Shown piece by piece: positions 9,171-21,021 of a DNA stretch of 64,000 bases (its first letter is position 1; every line of letters starts with the position of its first letter). Source of the DNA: Tubiluchus corallicola (Eukaryota; Priapulida; Priapulimorpha; Priapulimorphida; Tubiluchidae); assembly GCA_030141605.1 (NCBI GenBank), contig JAQGDQ010000226.1, positions 244,001-308,000 of the forward strand, in the 5' to 3' direction. A model generated the notes under the pieces. The model did not search any database. It was given only the letters and a program-made list of their open reading frames with translations, and had not been told where the DNA came from. Position numbers and translations under genes: made by a program.

Positions 9171-11162
9171 TAATGCACAAATTCATTAATAATGAGTAAT
9201 CTAAATTATATTTGAGTGTACTTTACATTGCATGTCCTGTCTGGTTATGCAATGGCTAATTAATTTTACATGTAGTTTTATAATTGTTATAGCTAAAGCC
9301 AGTATATGCGCTTTATGCCTGCAAATAGAAACATTATTGTTGTGGCTATATATAAAACTCTTTAATATATTGATAACTTTTTATTGTATAATTGTATTGT
9401 GAAAATGAAAGCACATAATCTGCTTTTATTTCTAGCAGTGTCTTGCCTTGTTACTTCATTGCCAGATTTGCCATGTGTAACAGAGACTTTTGCTAAAAGA
9501 GACTAAACACCTGGTAGCTTTTTTCTTCTATCTTTCCTGCTGGGTGATATAAAGCTGTTGCATTTTTAGCTTTGAATGAATTATCAACTGCAGACAACGA
9601 AACAAAAAACTTTTCAATTGCCTATAAAATGATGAGAAATAAATTAGCTTTGTTTCTGAAATATGACATTATAAGTTATTGTTATTCTTGATTATTTGTG
9701 TTTGTTTTGCTAACCCTTCCTTGTTTAAGTCCCGATTTGATCGATATTGGCAGCACAACCCAGAAAAGTTTGTCCATCCTAGACTGCCTCAATGGCAGCA
9801 AAAATGTTTTGTGACGCAGCCCATGATCATGGAGTGCCGCTGTTTCTTTTAAGACTTAAATATAGAATTCAAAGAAGGTTGGAGAGGCTTATAAGCTATT
9901 ATTAACCTCTATCCTGCGATTGTAAAGGTAAATGTAACGGTTGTTTGTTTGTACTAAAGGATTTGCACAGCTCAGTTCATTCTGTTCCATTTGCTTGTTT
10001 AGGTTGAATTGTTTAGGTTAATATTGGCGTGGCAATGATATGCATATAAGTCGGAAAGGGTCAGAAAAAAATGTGACGAAGTTTAGACTGCAATAATGTT
10101 GGAAGCAAGAGCCCTGCAAAGTTGAAAATGTAACAGTGTGGTCTTTTAGCTGTGAAAATTACAAGTTTATTACTGATTTCTAATTAATGGCCAAAAAATT
10201 TTGCATGTTAAGAATTTAAATGCTGGAACAGTGTCAGCTACAATCGTCAGCTGAAAAATAGGCACACTGACGTACAAAACACTCAATGCATGGCAGCAAA
10301 CAATAAAGAAATCAAATATGGTTTTCACCACTGAAAATGAAGAGTACTGATAAAGATTTCTCGCCAAGAGAAAAAGGGACATATTCTTCTGAATTGCAGT
10401 ATCTGGAATCTCCATCAAAAGTAAGTGTACGAGGAACTAAGGGCAAAAATTGTTGACAGCTGGAACCAAATACACCTTAAAGAAGTGAGAAAGTGTGTCA
10501 GTTGTGTGAAGAAATGCTTTCGTCTAATTTGTCTTAAAAATGGCGGACACATAGAGCACTTGCTGTAGATTTTAACATTAGTGACAATTTTTTTCCGGCA
10601 TTTACTTTTTTGAGTTGTTCATTAAAAATTTCTGTTTTTTTTGGACAAATATAATGAAATGATCTAAAGTTTTTGGCATTTATACATAGCCATGCATATT
10701 AATTAATGTGGTAATTTTCAAATTATTCCTTTATTTTTTTTTCTTATGCTGTCATGACCCAAACTTTGACTCATTTTTTGTGCCACTTGATATCATATAT
10801 ACCTAATTGCTGGCATTTTGCAAAGTAATCTTGCATGTTACACATCAGTTGCATTGCATTGTTCTGCTTGTGCACTTAATGTTTATAAAGAGAAAGTTTG
10901 TTATCATAGCTATTGTGCTTTTTAACGTATTTAACACAATATTGCATGAATATTGTATGAGAATGGTCATCAAACATTACGTATTGTTCTTGTTTCTAAC
11001 AACCTTTTGTCATGGGTGGGCATTTTCAGATTTGCTTTAGCTCGCCTTTGCAAATGATCGTTGAGAAACTTAGCACTTCTTAGCTCATTCTGTTTTTTGT
11101 GGTACAAACTCATAGTGCTCTACATTTGCTTGAAGTTCTGACATTTATTTATGACTTTGATC
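9171..11162. other. Spacer duplicated at 41973-43958
   Basis: No gene is seen. The whole stretch is a close copy of the spacer after the gene at 41079, including the block around AGACTGCCTCAATGGCAGCA and a block with AAAATGGCGGACACATAGAG, which is present a third time near 32660. Bases 10807-11040 are a type 2 leader with TTTATAAAGAGAAAG and GCATTTTCAGATTTGC. Small open frames there are not conserved as protein. Confidence 0.6.
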
Positions 11163-11287
11163 ATGAATTCTATTCATTTTTGGCTGGTTTTGCTGCAGTA
11201 AATGTAACAGAAAACAAGATCTATTTTTTTACTAAGACTGCGGCAGTAATGGTAGTCCTGCTGTTTGCATTGATATGTTTTGCTATC
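11163..11287 (+). pseudogene. GPCR relic: N-terminus and start of TM1
   Basis: Starts at the usual type 2 ATG but has lost one base in the third to fifth codons, so the ATG is out of frame with the rest. The match to 43959 ends in TM1 at TTTTGCTAT and is replaced by the 31-bp repeat. It occupies the place that the intact gene at 43959 holds in the duplicated copy of this region. Nearly identical relics lie at 33300 and 47954. Confidence 0.8.
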
Positions 11288-11481
11288 ATTGTGAGAATGA
11301 ATGACATTATATTGCATCATTGTGAGAATGAATGACATTATACTGCATCATTGTGAAAATGATTGACATTATATTGCATCATTGTGAGAATGAATGACAT
11401 TATATTGCATCATTGTGAGAATGAATGACAGTATATTGCATAATTGTGAAAATGAATGACATTATACTGTATCATTGTGAA
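11287..11481 (+). repeat. 31-bp tandem repeat, about six units
   Basis: Unit ATTGTGAGAATGAATGACAT plus TATATTGCATC. Similar arrays are at 33426-33592 and 48078-48241. A single copy of the same sequence stands in the upstream region of the gene at 14865 (about 14620-14655), so the arrays look like expansions of a promoter segment. Confidence 0.88.
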
Positions 11482-11642
11482 AATGATCATACTTAGTTTG
11501 CTTGTGTTTCTGACAGTGATTTCCTTGTAAATGCGTTTTCAGATTTTCGATTGCAGTGAAAATATGATACGGACATTTACGAATGCAAATGCTCTACTTT
11601 TGCAAACCTTTCGAACGTTTTTCGAAATGTGATGTTGTGAAC

Positions 11643-12617
11643 ATGAATACATCTTCGTTACTGATTGATCTTGCTACCATGAACACAACTGAAACTGGGG
11701 TTACATTTTTAGCAAAGTCTGTAATTTCAATAATAGTTCTGCTGCTAATACTATTAGGTATTGCTATAATAGGTGGAAACTTGTTAGTTCTGATTGCAGT
11801 TTGTAAGATTCCTCGTTTACAAACTAAAACAAATGTTCTTGTTGTGTCTCTTGCTGTAACTGATTTACTTGTTGGTTTATCAACACCAGCAGAAGTGACC
11901 ACAGTGTTGTGTCCAGCTGTGTTGTCAAACCAAGTGTTTGTATTGGTGCTGTACATATTTGAAGTTGGAATGGTGAATGCAAGTGCATTAAACTTGTGTC
12001 TGATAGCAGCTGAAAGGTATGTGGCTGTTGTTCATCCATTCAAGTATCACACCATCGTGAGAAAAGAAGCCATTGTTGCCGCACTTTCCATTACTTGGAT
12101 TGTTGCTTTCATTGAGGCAGTTATTTATATTATTTTCAAATTAATTTTGAATGCACGAAGTCTATTAATCGTTGAAGCCACTTTGGGATTTTATTTACCA
12201 GTGTTTACGATTTTTGTACTGTATGTCCTTATTTGGAGAACTGCAAGAAGGCACGTCTTACAGATACATAGTCAAATTCAAGGAAGCCAGGCAAATGTGA
12301 TGCAGATGAAAGCAACAAAAACTTTAGCCATTGTTACCTTTGTTTTTCTGGTATGTTGGGGTCCCTTTTCTCTGTATCAGACAGTTTGTTATATATTGTC
12401 TTACGAACTTAAATATGAAATACTTGAGTTTTTATATGTATTTGGATTTATCAACAGTGCCATTAATCCAATCGTTTATGCGCTGTCTAGCACTGATTTC
12501 AGACAAGCTTTCAAAAAAATTGCGTTTTCACGTAAATTGTCACGCAATTTCGTTAGTAGCATGAAACTGAGAAACCGCACAAGTGAGCAAAATTCTTCAA
12601 ATAGAGCACACAATTGA
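11643..12617 (+). CDS. Class A GPCR, type 1 with full C-terminal tail, intact, 324 aa
   Basis: ATG 11643 (MNTSSLL) is preferred to the in-frame ATG 11583, because that upstream stretch is 5' flank in other copies. TM1 has GGN instead of AGN. ERY, CWGP, NPIVY and the sodium-pocket residues are kept. After helix 8 the frame continues about 30 residues (tail with SSMKLRNRTSEQN, Ser/Asn-rich) instead of ending at SREL; only 27996 shares this. This is probably the ancestral form, since other copies keep the tail as untranslated fossil. Its upstream region and TM1 are copied at 47908-48530. Confidence 0.92.
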   Translation: MNTSSLLIDLATMNTTETGVTFLAKSVISIIVLLLILLGIAIIGGNLLVLIAVCKIPRLQTKTNVLVVSLAVTDLLVGLSTPAEVTTVLCPAVLSNQVFVLVLYIFEVGMVNASALNLCLIAAERYVAVVHPFKYHTIVRKEAIVAALSITWIVAFIEAVIYIIFKLILNARSLLIVEATLGFYLPVFTIFVLYVLIWRTARRHVLQIHSQIQGSQANVMQMKATKTLAIVTFVFLVCWGPFSLYQTVCYILSYELKYEILEFLYVFGFINSAINPIVYALSSTDFRQAFKKIAFSRKLSRNFVSSMKLRNRTSEQNSSNRAHN

Positions 12618-13370
12618 CCAAGCTTTTTGAAGCCAACATCCAAGTAATGTTCCAAAGATGTGCTACAAAATTGAGCAACATTTTATGTGTAATAGATCGT
12701 CAGATTAATGAGCTTGATATAGTGGAGCACCCAAATGGTTTACACATACTTAGCAACATATTTAAGTTGAGCAAACAATGTCCAATTATAATAGTCTAAG
12801 GTTATAATGTTGTATGCTTGTTTACTAAAACATTATTACTGCTCAGCATATCAACAGACCTAATCTTCCATGTTGCACAGTAGTTGCATTACATCGTTCT
12901 GCATGTGCACTTAGCATTTATAAAGAGAAGGTTTGTTATCATAGCTATTATACTTTTTAGTGTATATAAGATCATGCTGTGTCAATCATGTAATAAGCTA
13001 CTAACAATATAAATTACAACACCATATTTAATAATAATAAAAACTGACAGATTCATCAATGCATAACAAATGGAAAAAATTAAATTTTATCAACTGTGTA
13101 GTAATGTCAAAATGCAGACGGTAAATTTCACAATTTGTGTATATAATGGTAATTATGAGCTTTTGCACAATTTACATTGAAATAATAATCTATACTATAT
13201 ACTGTATGCTTTATGGTATCTGCCATTATTGTATAGATGGTGGTATAATATATTGATATTGAACATGTTATTACAATTGGTTTTGGTATCGTGTTCAATG
13301 AAATGTTTGCAGTAGGTAATGTTTTACCTGCCAATTCTGATCAGAAATGAAAAGAAATGAAATGAAATTT
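12618..13370. other. Conserved 3' spacer
   Basis: Type 1 downstream sequence (ACATTTTATGTGTAATAGAT, TAAAAACTGACAGATT, ATTCTGATCAGAAATGAAAA). No gene is seen. It leads directly into the 75-bp array. Confidence 0.5.
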
Positions 13371-13800
13371 GCACAGGTGTGGTGGTAATATGTACACATT
13401 TCAGACACCTAACTGTTGAAGTGCTAAAATAGTCATTGAACAATAGTTTCACAGGTGGGATAATATGTACACATTACAGGCATGTAACTGTTGAAGTGCT
13501 AAAGTAGTCATTGGACAATAGTTTCACAGGTGTGGTAATTGGTACACATTTCAGACACCTTACTGTTGAAGTGCTAAAGTAGTCATTGGTCAGTAATTTC
13601 ACAGGCGTGATAATATGTACGCATTTCAAATACCTAACTGTTGAAGTACTAAAGTAGTCATTGGACAATAGTTTCACAGGTGTGGTAATTGGTACACATT
13701 TCAGACACCTAACTGTTGAAGTGCTAAAGTAGTCATTGGTCAGTAATTTCACAGGCGTGATAATATGTACACATTACCAGCATCTAACTGTCGAAGTGCC
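13371..13800 (+). repeat. 75-bp minisatellite array 3, about 5.7 units
   Basis: Same unit and orientation as the other arrays. Two alternating variants (GTGGTAATTGG and GTGATAATATG) are visible, suggesting that pairs of units were duplicated together. Confidence 0.9.
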
Positions 13801-14864
13801 AAAGTACTCTTTCACGTAGCACTTCATTTTTGCATTGGACAATGTTTCACAGGTGTGCATAGTGTTTATAAGAGGCTGTTTCACTAGTTGAGTCAACAAG
13901 CATGCTTCTGTCTTTGCAGCCATCTAAAGAAATGTCATTAATTTTATTTGTTGTGACACAATAAACACAGTCATGTAGGAGACTTAATCAGACTTTTCAA
14001 TCATCAGGACAATATTAGTTTGAAACGAATTTACCATATTTGGTAATTTTGTAACATTTGTCGTATGTGACTTCTTATTCTTAATGAATTTAAAGTCACA
14101 TATAACAATTGTATGAGGAAATTGTTTTCACTATCTTACCAGTGCAAAGGAAATGACGGGAGATTTTGCTGTTCCTGATTTTGATCTGTTACTAAGAAAA
14201 TGTTCATTTTCCTTAAAATCATGTCTTGAAACATGTGATAATCTATTAATCTTATAATTGGTTTTAACCACTAGCTCTCATTTATTTTTTATCGTTTACT
14301 GTGTCCAACTAACTTTATGGACATTTTCATGTGTGAAATAAAATTGAAATTTAATTCAAAACTTAAGTAGTTGTGGTAATGTTTATTGCATGCATCTACG
14401 AAGTCATCCAGCCAGGAATCAGATGTCATACACTTACTGTCTAAGCTAGAGAAAATTATGGCTACCGTCCAACAATACACATTGCTCTTGCCTAATAGCT
14501 GAAATGTTTTCGTGATCCAAAGTAAACTTGCAAAGTAAAGTGCAATTGTTCTGCTGGTGTGCTTTGTGTCTTTAAAATTCTATGGCTAGAAACATTATCA
14601 TTGTGGCTTTTTAATATAAATGACATTATATTGGATCATTGTGAGAATGACTGTGTATAGTTTGATTGTATTTCTGATAATGCTTTTCTTGTAAATGTAT
14701 TTCCCATTTGCCGTTGCAGTTAAAATACAACACTGACATTTGCTAAAGTCAACTGAATGCTCGGCTACCTGTTCATTTTGTCTTTCGTGACAGGTGTGTT
14801 TATCAATGAAAATGCTCTGCTGTTGAAAACCTTTATGACTTTTTTCGAATGCGATGCTGTGAAC
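13801..14864 (+). other. Upstream spacer of 14865, with decayed small-ORF copy and mutated TATA
   Basis: At 14157 begins a truncated copy of the small open frame seen whole at 27276 (MTGDFAVPDFD). The position of the TATA box seen before paralogues holds TTTAAAATTC at about 14581. One unit of the 31-bp sequence is at about 14620. TTTGCCGTTGCAG near 14720 and TTTCGTGACAG near 14793 are acceptor-like. No complete gene. Confidence 0.5.
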
Positions 14865-15764
14865 ATGAATACATCTTCATTTTTGGTTGATTTTGCTACT
14901 ATGAATACAACAGAAAGTGGGGTTACATTTTTAGCAAAGTCTGTGATTTCAATAAAAGTTCTACTGCTAATACTATTAGGTATTGCTATAATAGCTGGAA
15001 ACTTATTAGTTCTGATTGCAGTTTGTAAGTTTCGCCGTTTACAAACTAAAACAAATTTTCTTGTTGCGCCTCTTGCTGTAACAGATTTACTTGTTGGTTT
15101 ATCAACACCAACAGAAGTGACCACAGTGTTGTATCCAGCTGTGTTGTCAAACCAAGTGTTGGTATTGGTGCTGTACATATTTGAAGATGGAATGGTGAAT
15201 GCAAGTGCATTAAACTTGTGTCTGATAGCAGCTGAAAGATATGTGGCTGTTGTTCATCCATTCAAGTATCACACCATCGTGAGAAAAAAAACCATTGTTG
15301 CCGCACTTTTCATTACTTGGATTTTTGCTTTAACTGTGGCAGCGCTTTGTGTTATTTTCGCGTTCATTTTCAATAAACATGGTCTGTTAGTCGTTGATGC
15401 CACTTTAACATTTTATTTACCAGTGTTTACGATTTTTGTACTGTATGTCCTAATTTGGAGAACTGCAAGAAGGCACGTCTTGCAGATACACAGTCAAGGT
15501 CTAGAAAGCCAGGCAAACGTGATGCAAATGAAAGCAACAAAAACTTTAGCCATTGTTACCATTGCTTTTCTGGTATGTTGGGGTCCCTTTTATCTGAATC
15601 AGACAGTTTGTCATATATTGTCTTACGAAGAGAAATATGAAATAGTTGAGTTTTTATATGTATTTGATTTATCAACAGTGCCATTAATCCAATCGTGTAT
15701 GCACTGTCTAGCACTGATTTTAGATGGGCTTTCAAAAAAAATGTTGCTTTCACGTGAATTGTAA
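14865..15764 (+). pseudogene. Class A GPCR, type 1, TM7 scrambled by two opposing indels
   Basis: ATG 14865. Normal through TM6. In TM7 one G is missing (TTTGATTTATC where paralogues have TTTGGATTTATC, about 15665), shifting the frame so that NPIVY and the sodium-site asparagines are lost. An extra A in the run TTCAAAAAAAATG (about 15742) restores the frame for the last nine residues, so the open frame stays nearly normal in length. The shifted segment is still hydrophobic but lacks all TM7 motifs. With the altered TATA upstream, I call it a pseudogene, although the frame is open and residual translation is possible. Confidence 0.75.
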
Positions 15765-16491
15765 AACTTAATGCGAAAAACTTTCACGTGAATTGCTTTC
15801 ACTTAATGATAACATGCTAATGTTAATAGCATGAAACTGAGAAACTGCACAAGTCAGCAAAATTCTTCAAATAGGGCACACAATTGACCAAGTTTTTTGA
15901 AGCGAACATCCAAGTAATGTTCCAAAGATGTGCTACAAAATTGAGCAACATTTTATATGTAATAGATCGTCAGATCAATGAGCTTGATATATTGAAGCAG
16001 CCAAATGGTTTACACACACTTAGCAACATATTTAAGTTGAGCACACAATGTCCAATTATAACAGTTTAAGGTTATATTGTTGTATGCATGTTTACTAAAA
16101 CATTATTCCTGCTCGGTATATCAACAGAACTAATCTTCCATGTTGCACAGTAGTTGCGTTACATCGTTCTGCATGTGCACTTAGCGTTTTTAAAGAGAAG
16201 GTTTGTTATCACAGCTATTATGCTTTTTAATGCATATAACATTACGATTTATCAATACTGCGTGAGAATGATAATTTTATCGTTTATATATGTTGTGTTT
16301 GTTTCTAGCAACCTTGCACGTGCTACCATGCATGGCCATTTTCAGATTTGCTATAGCTGGCTTTGTAGTGACAAGTAACATAAACAGTCGCGGTTGGTAA
16401 CTTGTTCTGTTTTTGTAGTAAGAATTTGTAGTTCTCTACACTTGCTTGAATGTCTGACTTTTATTGCTGACACATAAAAACTTCTCTGATC
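15765..16491 (+). promoter_or_regulatory. 3' flank of 14865 and type 2 leader of 16492
   Basis: First the fossil tail and type 1 downstream sequence, then from about 16180 the type 2 leader with TTTGTTATCACAGC, TATATGTTGTG and CCATTTTCAG ending at 16345, 147 bp before the ATG. Leader role is inferred. Confidence 0.4.
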
Positions 16492-17382
16492 ATGAACTCG
16501 ACTTCGTTTTTGATTGATTTTACTGCAGTAAATTTAACGGAAGACGAGGCCACTTTTTTGGCCAAAAACGAGATAGTGATAAAAGCCTTGCTGTTCACGA
16601 TTATGAGCATTGCTATAACTGCAGGAAATTTGTTAGTTCTGATGGCAGTTTATAAGATTCCTCGTTTGCAAACTAAAACAAATGTTCTCATTGCATCACT
16701 TGCAGTAACTGACTTACTTGTTGGTTTATCAATGCCTGTAGAGATTACTGCATTGTTGTATCCGGTTCTGAAATCAAATGCAGTATTTGTAGTGGTGCAG
16801 CACGTATTTGAATTGGGATTGATATATGCAAGCACTTTTCACCTGTGTCTGATAGCAGCTGAAAGATACATAGCTGTTGTTCATCCATTCAAGTATCACA
16901 CCATCATGAGAAAAGAAGCCATTGTTGCTGCACTTTGCATTACTTGGATTGTTGCTTTCATTGAGGCAGTTATTAATGATATCATCAGAATCATTTTCAA
17001 AGCACAGAGTCTTTTGATTCTTGATGATATTTTAGCATTTTATTTACCAATGTTCTCGATTCTTGTACTATATGTCCTAATTTGGAAAACTGCAAGAAGG
17101 CACGTTTTACAGATACACAGTCAGTATCAGGGAAGCCAGGCAAACATGATGCAAATGAAAGCAACAAAAACTTTAGCCATTGTTACCTTTGCTTTTCTAG
17201 GATGTTGGGGACCTGAGTATGTGTATGAGACGTTTTGTTACATATTTTCTTATGAAGAGGAATATACTAGTACGATATCGATGCCATTTGCAATTGGATT
17301 AACCAACAGTGCCGTTAATCCAATTATATACGCATTTTCTAATACTGACTTTAAAATGGCTTTCAAGGAAATTTTGTTTTGA
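16492..17382 (+). CDS. Class A GPCR, type 2 divergent subgroup, intact, 296 aa
   Basis: ATG 16492 (MNSTSFLID); sequons NST and NLT. With 24551 it forms a subgroup marked by YKIPR after TM1, NDIIRIIFKAQS in the TM4-ECL2 stretch, GCWGPEYVYETF in TM6 and a very short end (KMAFKEILF). ERY, NPIIY and D2.50 are present. TM7 reads TNSAVNPIIYAF. Spacer 17383-18097 downstream shows the usual 3' flank and no gene. Confidence 0.93.
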   Translation: MNSTSFLIDFTAVNLTEDEATFLAKNEIVIKALLFTIMSIAITAGNLLVLMAVYKIPRLQTKTNVLIASLAVTDLLVGLSMPVEITALLYPVLKSNAVFVVVQHVFELGLIYASTFHLCLIAAERYIAVVHPFKYHTIMRKEAIVAALCITWIVAFIEAVINDIIRIIFKAQSLLILDDILAFYLPMFSILVLYVLIWKTARRHVLQIHSQYQGSQANMMQMKATKTLAIVTFAFLGCWGPEYVYETFCYIFSYEEEYTSTISMPFAIGLTNSAVNPIIYAFSNTDFKMAFKEILF

Positions 17383-18097
17383 CAAACAGTGTCAGAAAAT
17401 TGCGTTAATCACATGCAACTAACATTCCTAACATAGAATGTACATGTAAACAGCATTTTTGAATAGGAATAGATAAACACATTCTTGAGGCAAGTGGTTA
17501 TTATATGTGCTTAGCAACCATTTAAGCAATGTTGAGACTGTCTAGATTGATGGTGACTAGTTGCAGTACTTTAGTTCTTAGCAGTTCCATTTGTTAATAA
17601 ATGCATTACAGATGAATAAATATTTAAATGATGTCAACTGTAGTAATGTCAAAATGCAGACACTAGATTTAACAATTTTTGTATATAATGCCAAATAATG
17701 AGATTTTTCACAACCTCCAATGAAAATAGGGATAGTTTCTTGTTTAAACGTACTTATTTGTTTCCATTATCATCTGCAAAGCAGTTATGCTACTTGACAA
17801 AAGATTTTTCTCAATGTATTACAAACGTAAACCAGTTTTGTACTCAACTAGCTAGAGAAAATCTGTATAGTTTAAACAATTTCTTGATACATTAAATAAG
17901 AGTCTGTTATTGTGTTTAAACTATATATTGTATGTACTGTTGTATCTATCCTTATTGTATTGATAGTGGTATAATATATTGATATTGAACATGTTGTTAC
18001 AATTGGTTTTTTATCGTGTTCAATGAAATGTTTGCAGTAGGTAAAGTTTTACCTGTCTATTCTGATCAGAAATGAAAAGGAATGAAAGGAAGTTTGC
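17383..18097. other. 3' spacer of 16492
   Basis: No gene. From about 17840 on it matches 590-830 (AGAGAAAATCTGTATAG, then the standard left flank of the 75-bp arrays with GTGTTCAATGAAATGTTTGC). Confidence 0.5.
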
Positions 18098-18590
18098 CCA
18101 GGTGTGGTAATACGTACACATTTCAGACACCTAACTGTTGAAGCATTAAAGTAGTCTTTGGACAATAGTTTCACAGGTGGGATGATACGTACACATTTCA
18201 GACACCTAACTGTTGAAGTGCTAAAGTAGTCATTGGACAATAGTTTCACAGGTGTGGTAATACGTACACATTTCAGACACCTAACTGTTGAAGCCCTAAA
18301 GTAGTCTTTGGACAATAGTTTCACAGGTGGTATGATACGTACACATTTCAGACACCTAACTGTTGAAGTGCTAAAGTAGTCAATGGACAATAGTTTCACA
18401 GGTGTGATAATATGTACACATTTCAGACACCTAACTGTTGAAGCCCTAAAGTAGTCTTTAGACAATAGTTTCACAGGTGTGGTAATACGTACACATTTCA
18501 GACACCTAACTGTTGAAGCCCTAAAGTAGTCTGGACAATAGTTTAACGGGTGAGATAATACGTACATGTCACATGCATTAACTGTGGAAG
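18098..18590 (+). repeat. 75-bp minisatellite array 4, about 6.5 units
   Basis: Same unit; several copies have GAAGCCCTAAAGTAGTCTTT in place of GAAGTGCTAAAGTAGTCATT, alternating with the common form. One unit near 18530 is shortened by three bases. Confidence 0.9.
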
Positions 18591-19215
18591 TGCTCTTTCA
18601 CATGGTACTTCGTTTTTGTGATTGGACAGTTGTTTCCTAGGTGCTGTAGGACGTGTTATGACTCGTGTATTTCACAAATATCTCAGACTTAAATCTGCAG
18701 GCCTGTGTACCTGTGTGTAATCTTTACCAGTGTACATAATTTTTTAATCCATCTTATTATTGGTTTTCGCCACTAACTCTCATTTATTGTTTGTCATTTA
18801 TTGTGCCCAACTAACTTTATAGACATTTTCATGTGTGAAATAAAATTGAAATTTAATTCAAAACTTACGTATTTGTGGTAATGTTTATTGTACGCATCTA
18901 TGAAGTACATCCAACCAGAAATCACACGTCATACACTTACTGCCTAAGCTAGAGAAAATTTATGGCCATCGTCTAACAATACATATTGGTCTTGCCTAAT
19001 AGCTGAAATGTTTTCCTGATCCAAAGTAAACTTGCAAAGTAAAGTGCAATTGTTCTGCCGGTGTGCTTTGTGTCTATAAAATTCTATGGCTAGAAACATT
19101 ATCATTGTGGTTTGTTAGTATAAATGACATTATATTGGATCTTTCGTGACAGGCGTGTTTATCAATGAAACTGCTCTGCTGTTGCAAACCTTTCTGACTT
19201 TTCGAATGCGATGCT
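18591..19215 (+). promoter_or_regulatory. Upstream region of 19216 with TATA at 19075
   Basis: Conserved type 1 upstream block: GAAATAAAATTGAAATTTAA, CTAAGCTAGAGAAAATTTA, then TATAAAATTCTATGG at 19075, 141 bp before the ATG, and CTTTCGTGACAGG, which also resembles a splice acceptor. Confidence 0.5.
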
Positions 19216-20121
19216 ATGAACATGAATACGTCTTCGTTTTTGGTTGATTTTGCTACCATGAACACAACAGAAAGTGGGGTTACATTTTTAGCAAAGTCTG
19301 TGATTTCAATAAAAGTTGTGTTGCTAATACTATCTGGTATTGCTATAACAGCTGGAAACTTATTAGTTCTGATTGCAGTTTGTAAGATTCCTCGTTTACA
19401 AACTAAAACAAATGTTCTTGTTGCGTCTCTTGCTGTAACTGATATACTTGTTGGTTTGTCAACACCAGCGGAAGTGACCACAGCGTTGTATCCAGCTGTG
19501 TTGTCCAACCTAGTGTTTGTATCGGTGCTGAACATATTTGGACTTGGAATGGTGAATGCAAGTGCATTAAACCTGTGTCTGATAGCAGCTGAAAGATATG
19601 TGGCTATTGTTCATCCATTCAAGTATCACACCATCCTGAGAAAAGAAACCATTGTTGCTGCACTTTCCATTACTTGGATTTTTGCTTTAACTGAGGCTGT
19701 TATTTATGTTATTTTCAAATACATTTTGAATGTACAAAGTCTATTAATCGTTGATGTTACTGTAGCATTTTATTTACCAGTGCTAACGATTCTTGTGCTG
19801 TACACCCTAATTTGGAAAACTGCAAGAAGGCACGTCTTACAGATACATAGCCAAATTCAAGGAACCCAGGCAAATGTGATGCAGATGAAAGCAACAAAAA
19901 CTTTAGCCATCGTTACATTTGCTTTTCTGGTATGTTGGGGTCCCTGTTCTCTGTATCAGACAGTTTGTTATATATTGTCTTACGAAGAGAAATTTGTAAT
20001 AGTTGAATTTTTATATGTATTTGGATTTATCAACAGTGCCATTAATCCAATCGTGTATGCACTGTCTAGCACTGATTTTAGACAAGCTTTCAAAAAAATT
20101 GTGTTTTCACGTGAATTGTAA
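19216..20121 (+). CDS. Class A GPCR, type 1, intact, 301 aa
   Basis: Closest visible paralogue of 2569; both have the same ATG, length and FGLGM in TM3. Differences are scattered substitutions, for example TDI instead of TDL after D2.50 and VAIVHP instead of VAVVHP after ERY. All class motifs are present. The fossil tail in the 3' flank (about 20188-20256) is nearly perfect relative to the translated tail of 27996. An extra AATTG duplication lies between stop and fossil. Confidence 0.94.
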   Translation: MNMNTSSFLVDFATMNTTESGVTFLAKSVISIKVVLLILSGIAITAGNLLVLIAVCKIPRLQTKTNVLVASLAVTDILVGLSTPAEVTTALYPAVLSNLVFVSVLNIFGLGMVNASALNLCLIAAERYVAIVHPFKYHTILRKETIVAALSITWIFALTEAVIYVIFKYILNVQSLLIVDVTVAFYLPVLTILVLYTLIWKTARRHVLQIHSQIQGTQANVMQMKATKTLAIVTFAFLVCWGPCSLYQTVCYILSYEEKFVIVEFLYVFGFINSAINPIVYALSSTDFRQAFKKIVFSREL

Positions 20122-21021
20122 AACTTAATGCGAAAAACTTTCACAATTGTAAGACTTTCACGTGAATTGCTTTCATTTAATGATAACTGCGTTAGTAGCA
20201 TGAAACTGAGAAACCGCACAAGTGAGCAAAATTCTTCAAATAGAGCACACAATTGACCAAGTTTTTTGAAACGAACATCCAAGTAATGTCCCAAAGATGT
20301 GCTACAGAATTGAGCAATATTTTATGTGTAATAGATCGTCAGATTAATGAGCTTGATATAATGAAGCCGCCAAATAGTTTACACACACTTAGCAACATAT
20401 TTAAGTTGAACACACAGTGTCCATTTATAATAGTCTAAGGTTATAATGTTGTATGCATGTTTACTAAAACATTATTAATGCTCAGCATATCAACAGAACT
20501 AATCTTCCATGTTGCACAGTAGTTGCATTACATCGTTCTGCATGTGCACTTAGCGTTTATAAAGGGAAGGTTTGTTATCATAGCTATTATACTTTTTAAT
20601 GTATATAAGATCATGCTGTATCAATCATGTAATATAGTGCTGCTAACAATATAAATTACGACACCATATTTAATAATAATAAAAACTGACAGATTGATCA
20701 ATGCATAACAGATGGAAAAAATTAAATTTTATCAACTGTGTAGTAATGTCAAAATGCAGACGGTAAATTTCACAATTTGTGTATATAATGGTAATTATGA
20801 GCTTTTGCACAATCTACATTGAAAAAATAATGGTTTTTATATCTATACTATATACTGTGTGCACTGTTGTATCTGCTCTTGTTGTATTCATAGTGGTATA
20901 ATATATTGATAGTGAGCATGTTATTACAATTGGTTTTTGTATCGTGTTCGATGAAATGTTTGCAGTAGGTAATGTTTTACCTGCCAATTCTGATCAGAAA
21001 TGAAAAGAAATGAAATGAAAT
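20122..21021. other. 3' spacer of 19216
   Basis: Type 1 downstream block as after 2569 and 11643; no gene is seen. Confidence 0.5.

Noticed and set aside
10807-11040. Hydrophobic small open frames in type 2 leaders (3859, 10807, 16154, 32928)
   Set aside because: The leader is conserved as DNA, but indels in other copies (8000, 40790, 43700) shift the frame, so protein conservation is not supported.
11583-11642. Longer N-termini upstream of receptor ATGs (11583, 14757, 22168, 27924, 33639, 43908)
   Set aside because: The upstream extension is conserved as DNA but interrupted by stops or lacking an ATG in paralogues, and would precede a typical short receptor N-terminus. Treated as 5' flank.
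12331-12564. Open frames overlapping receptors on other frames or the minus strand
   Set aside because: They are shadows of receptor coding sequence and recur because the receptors are paralogues.
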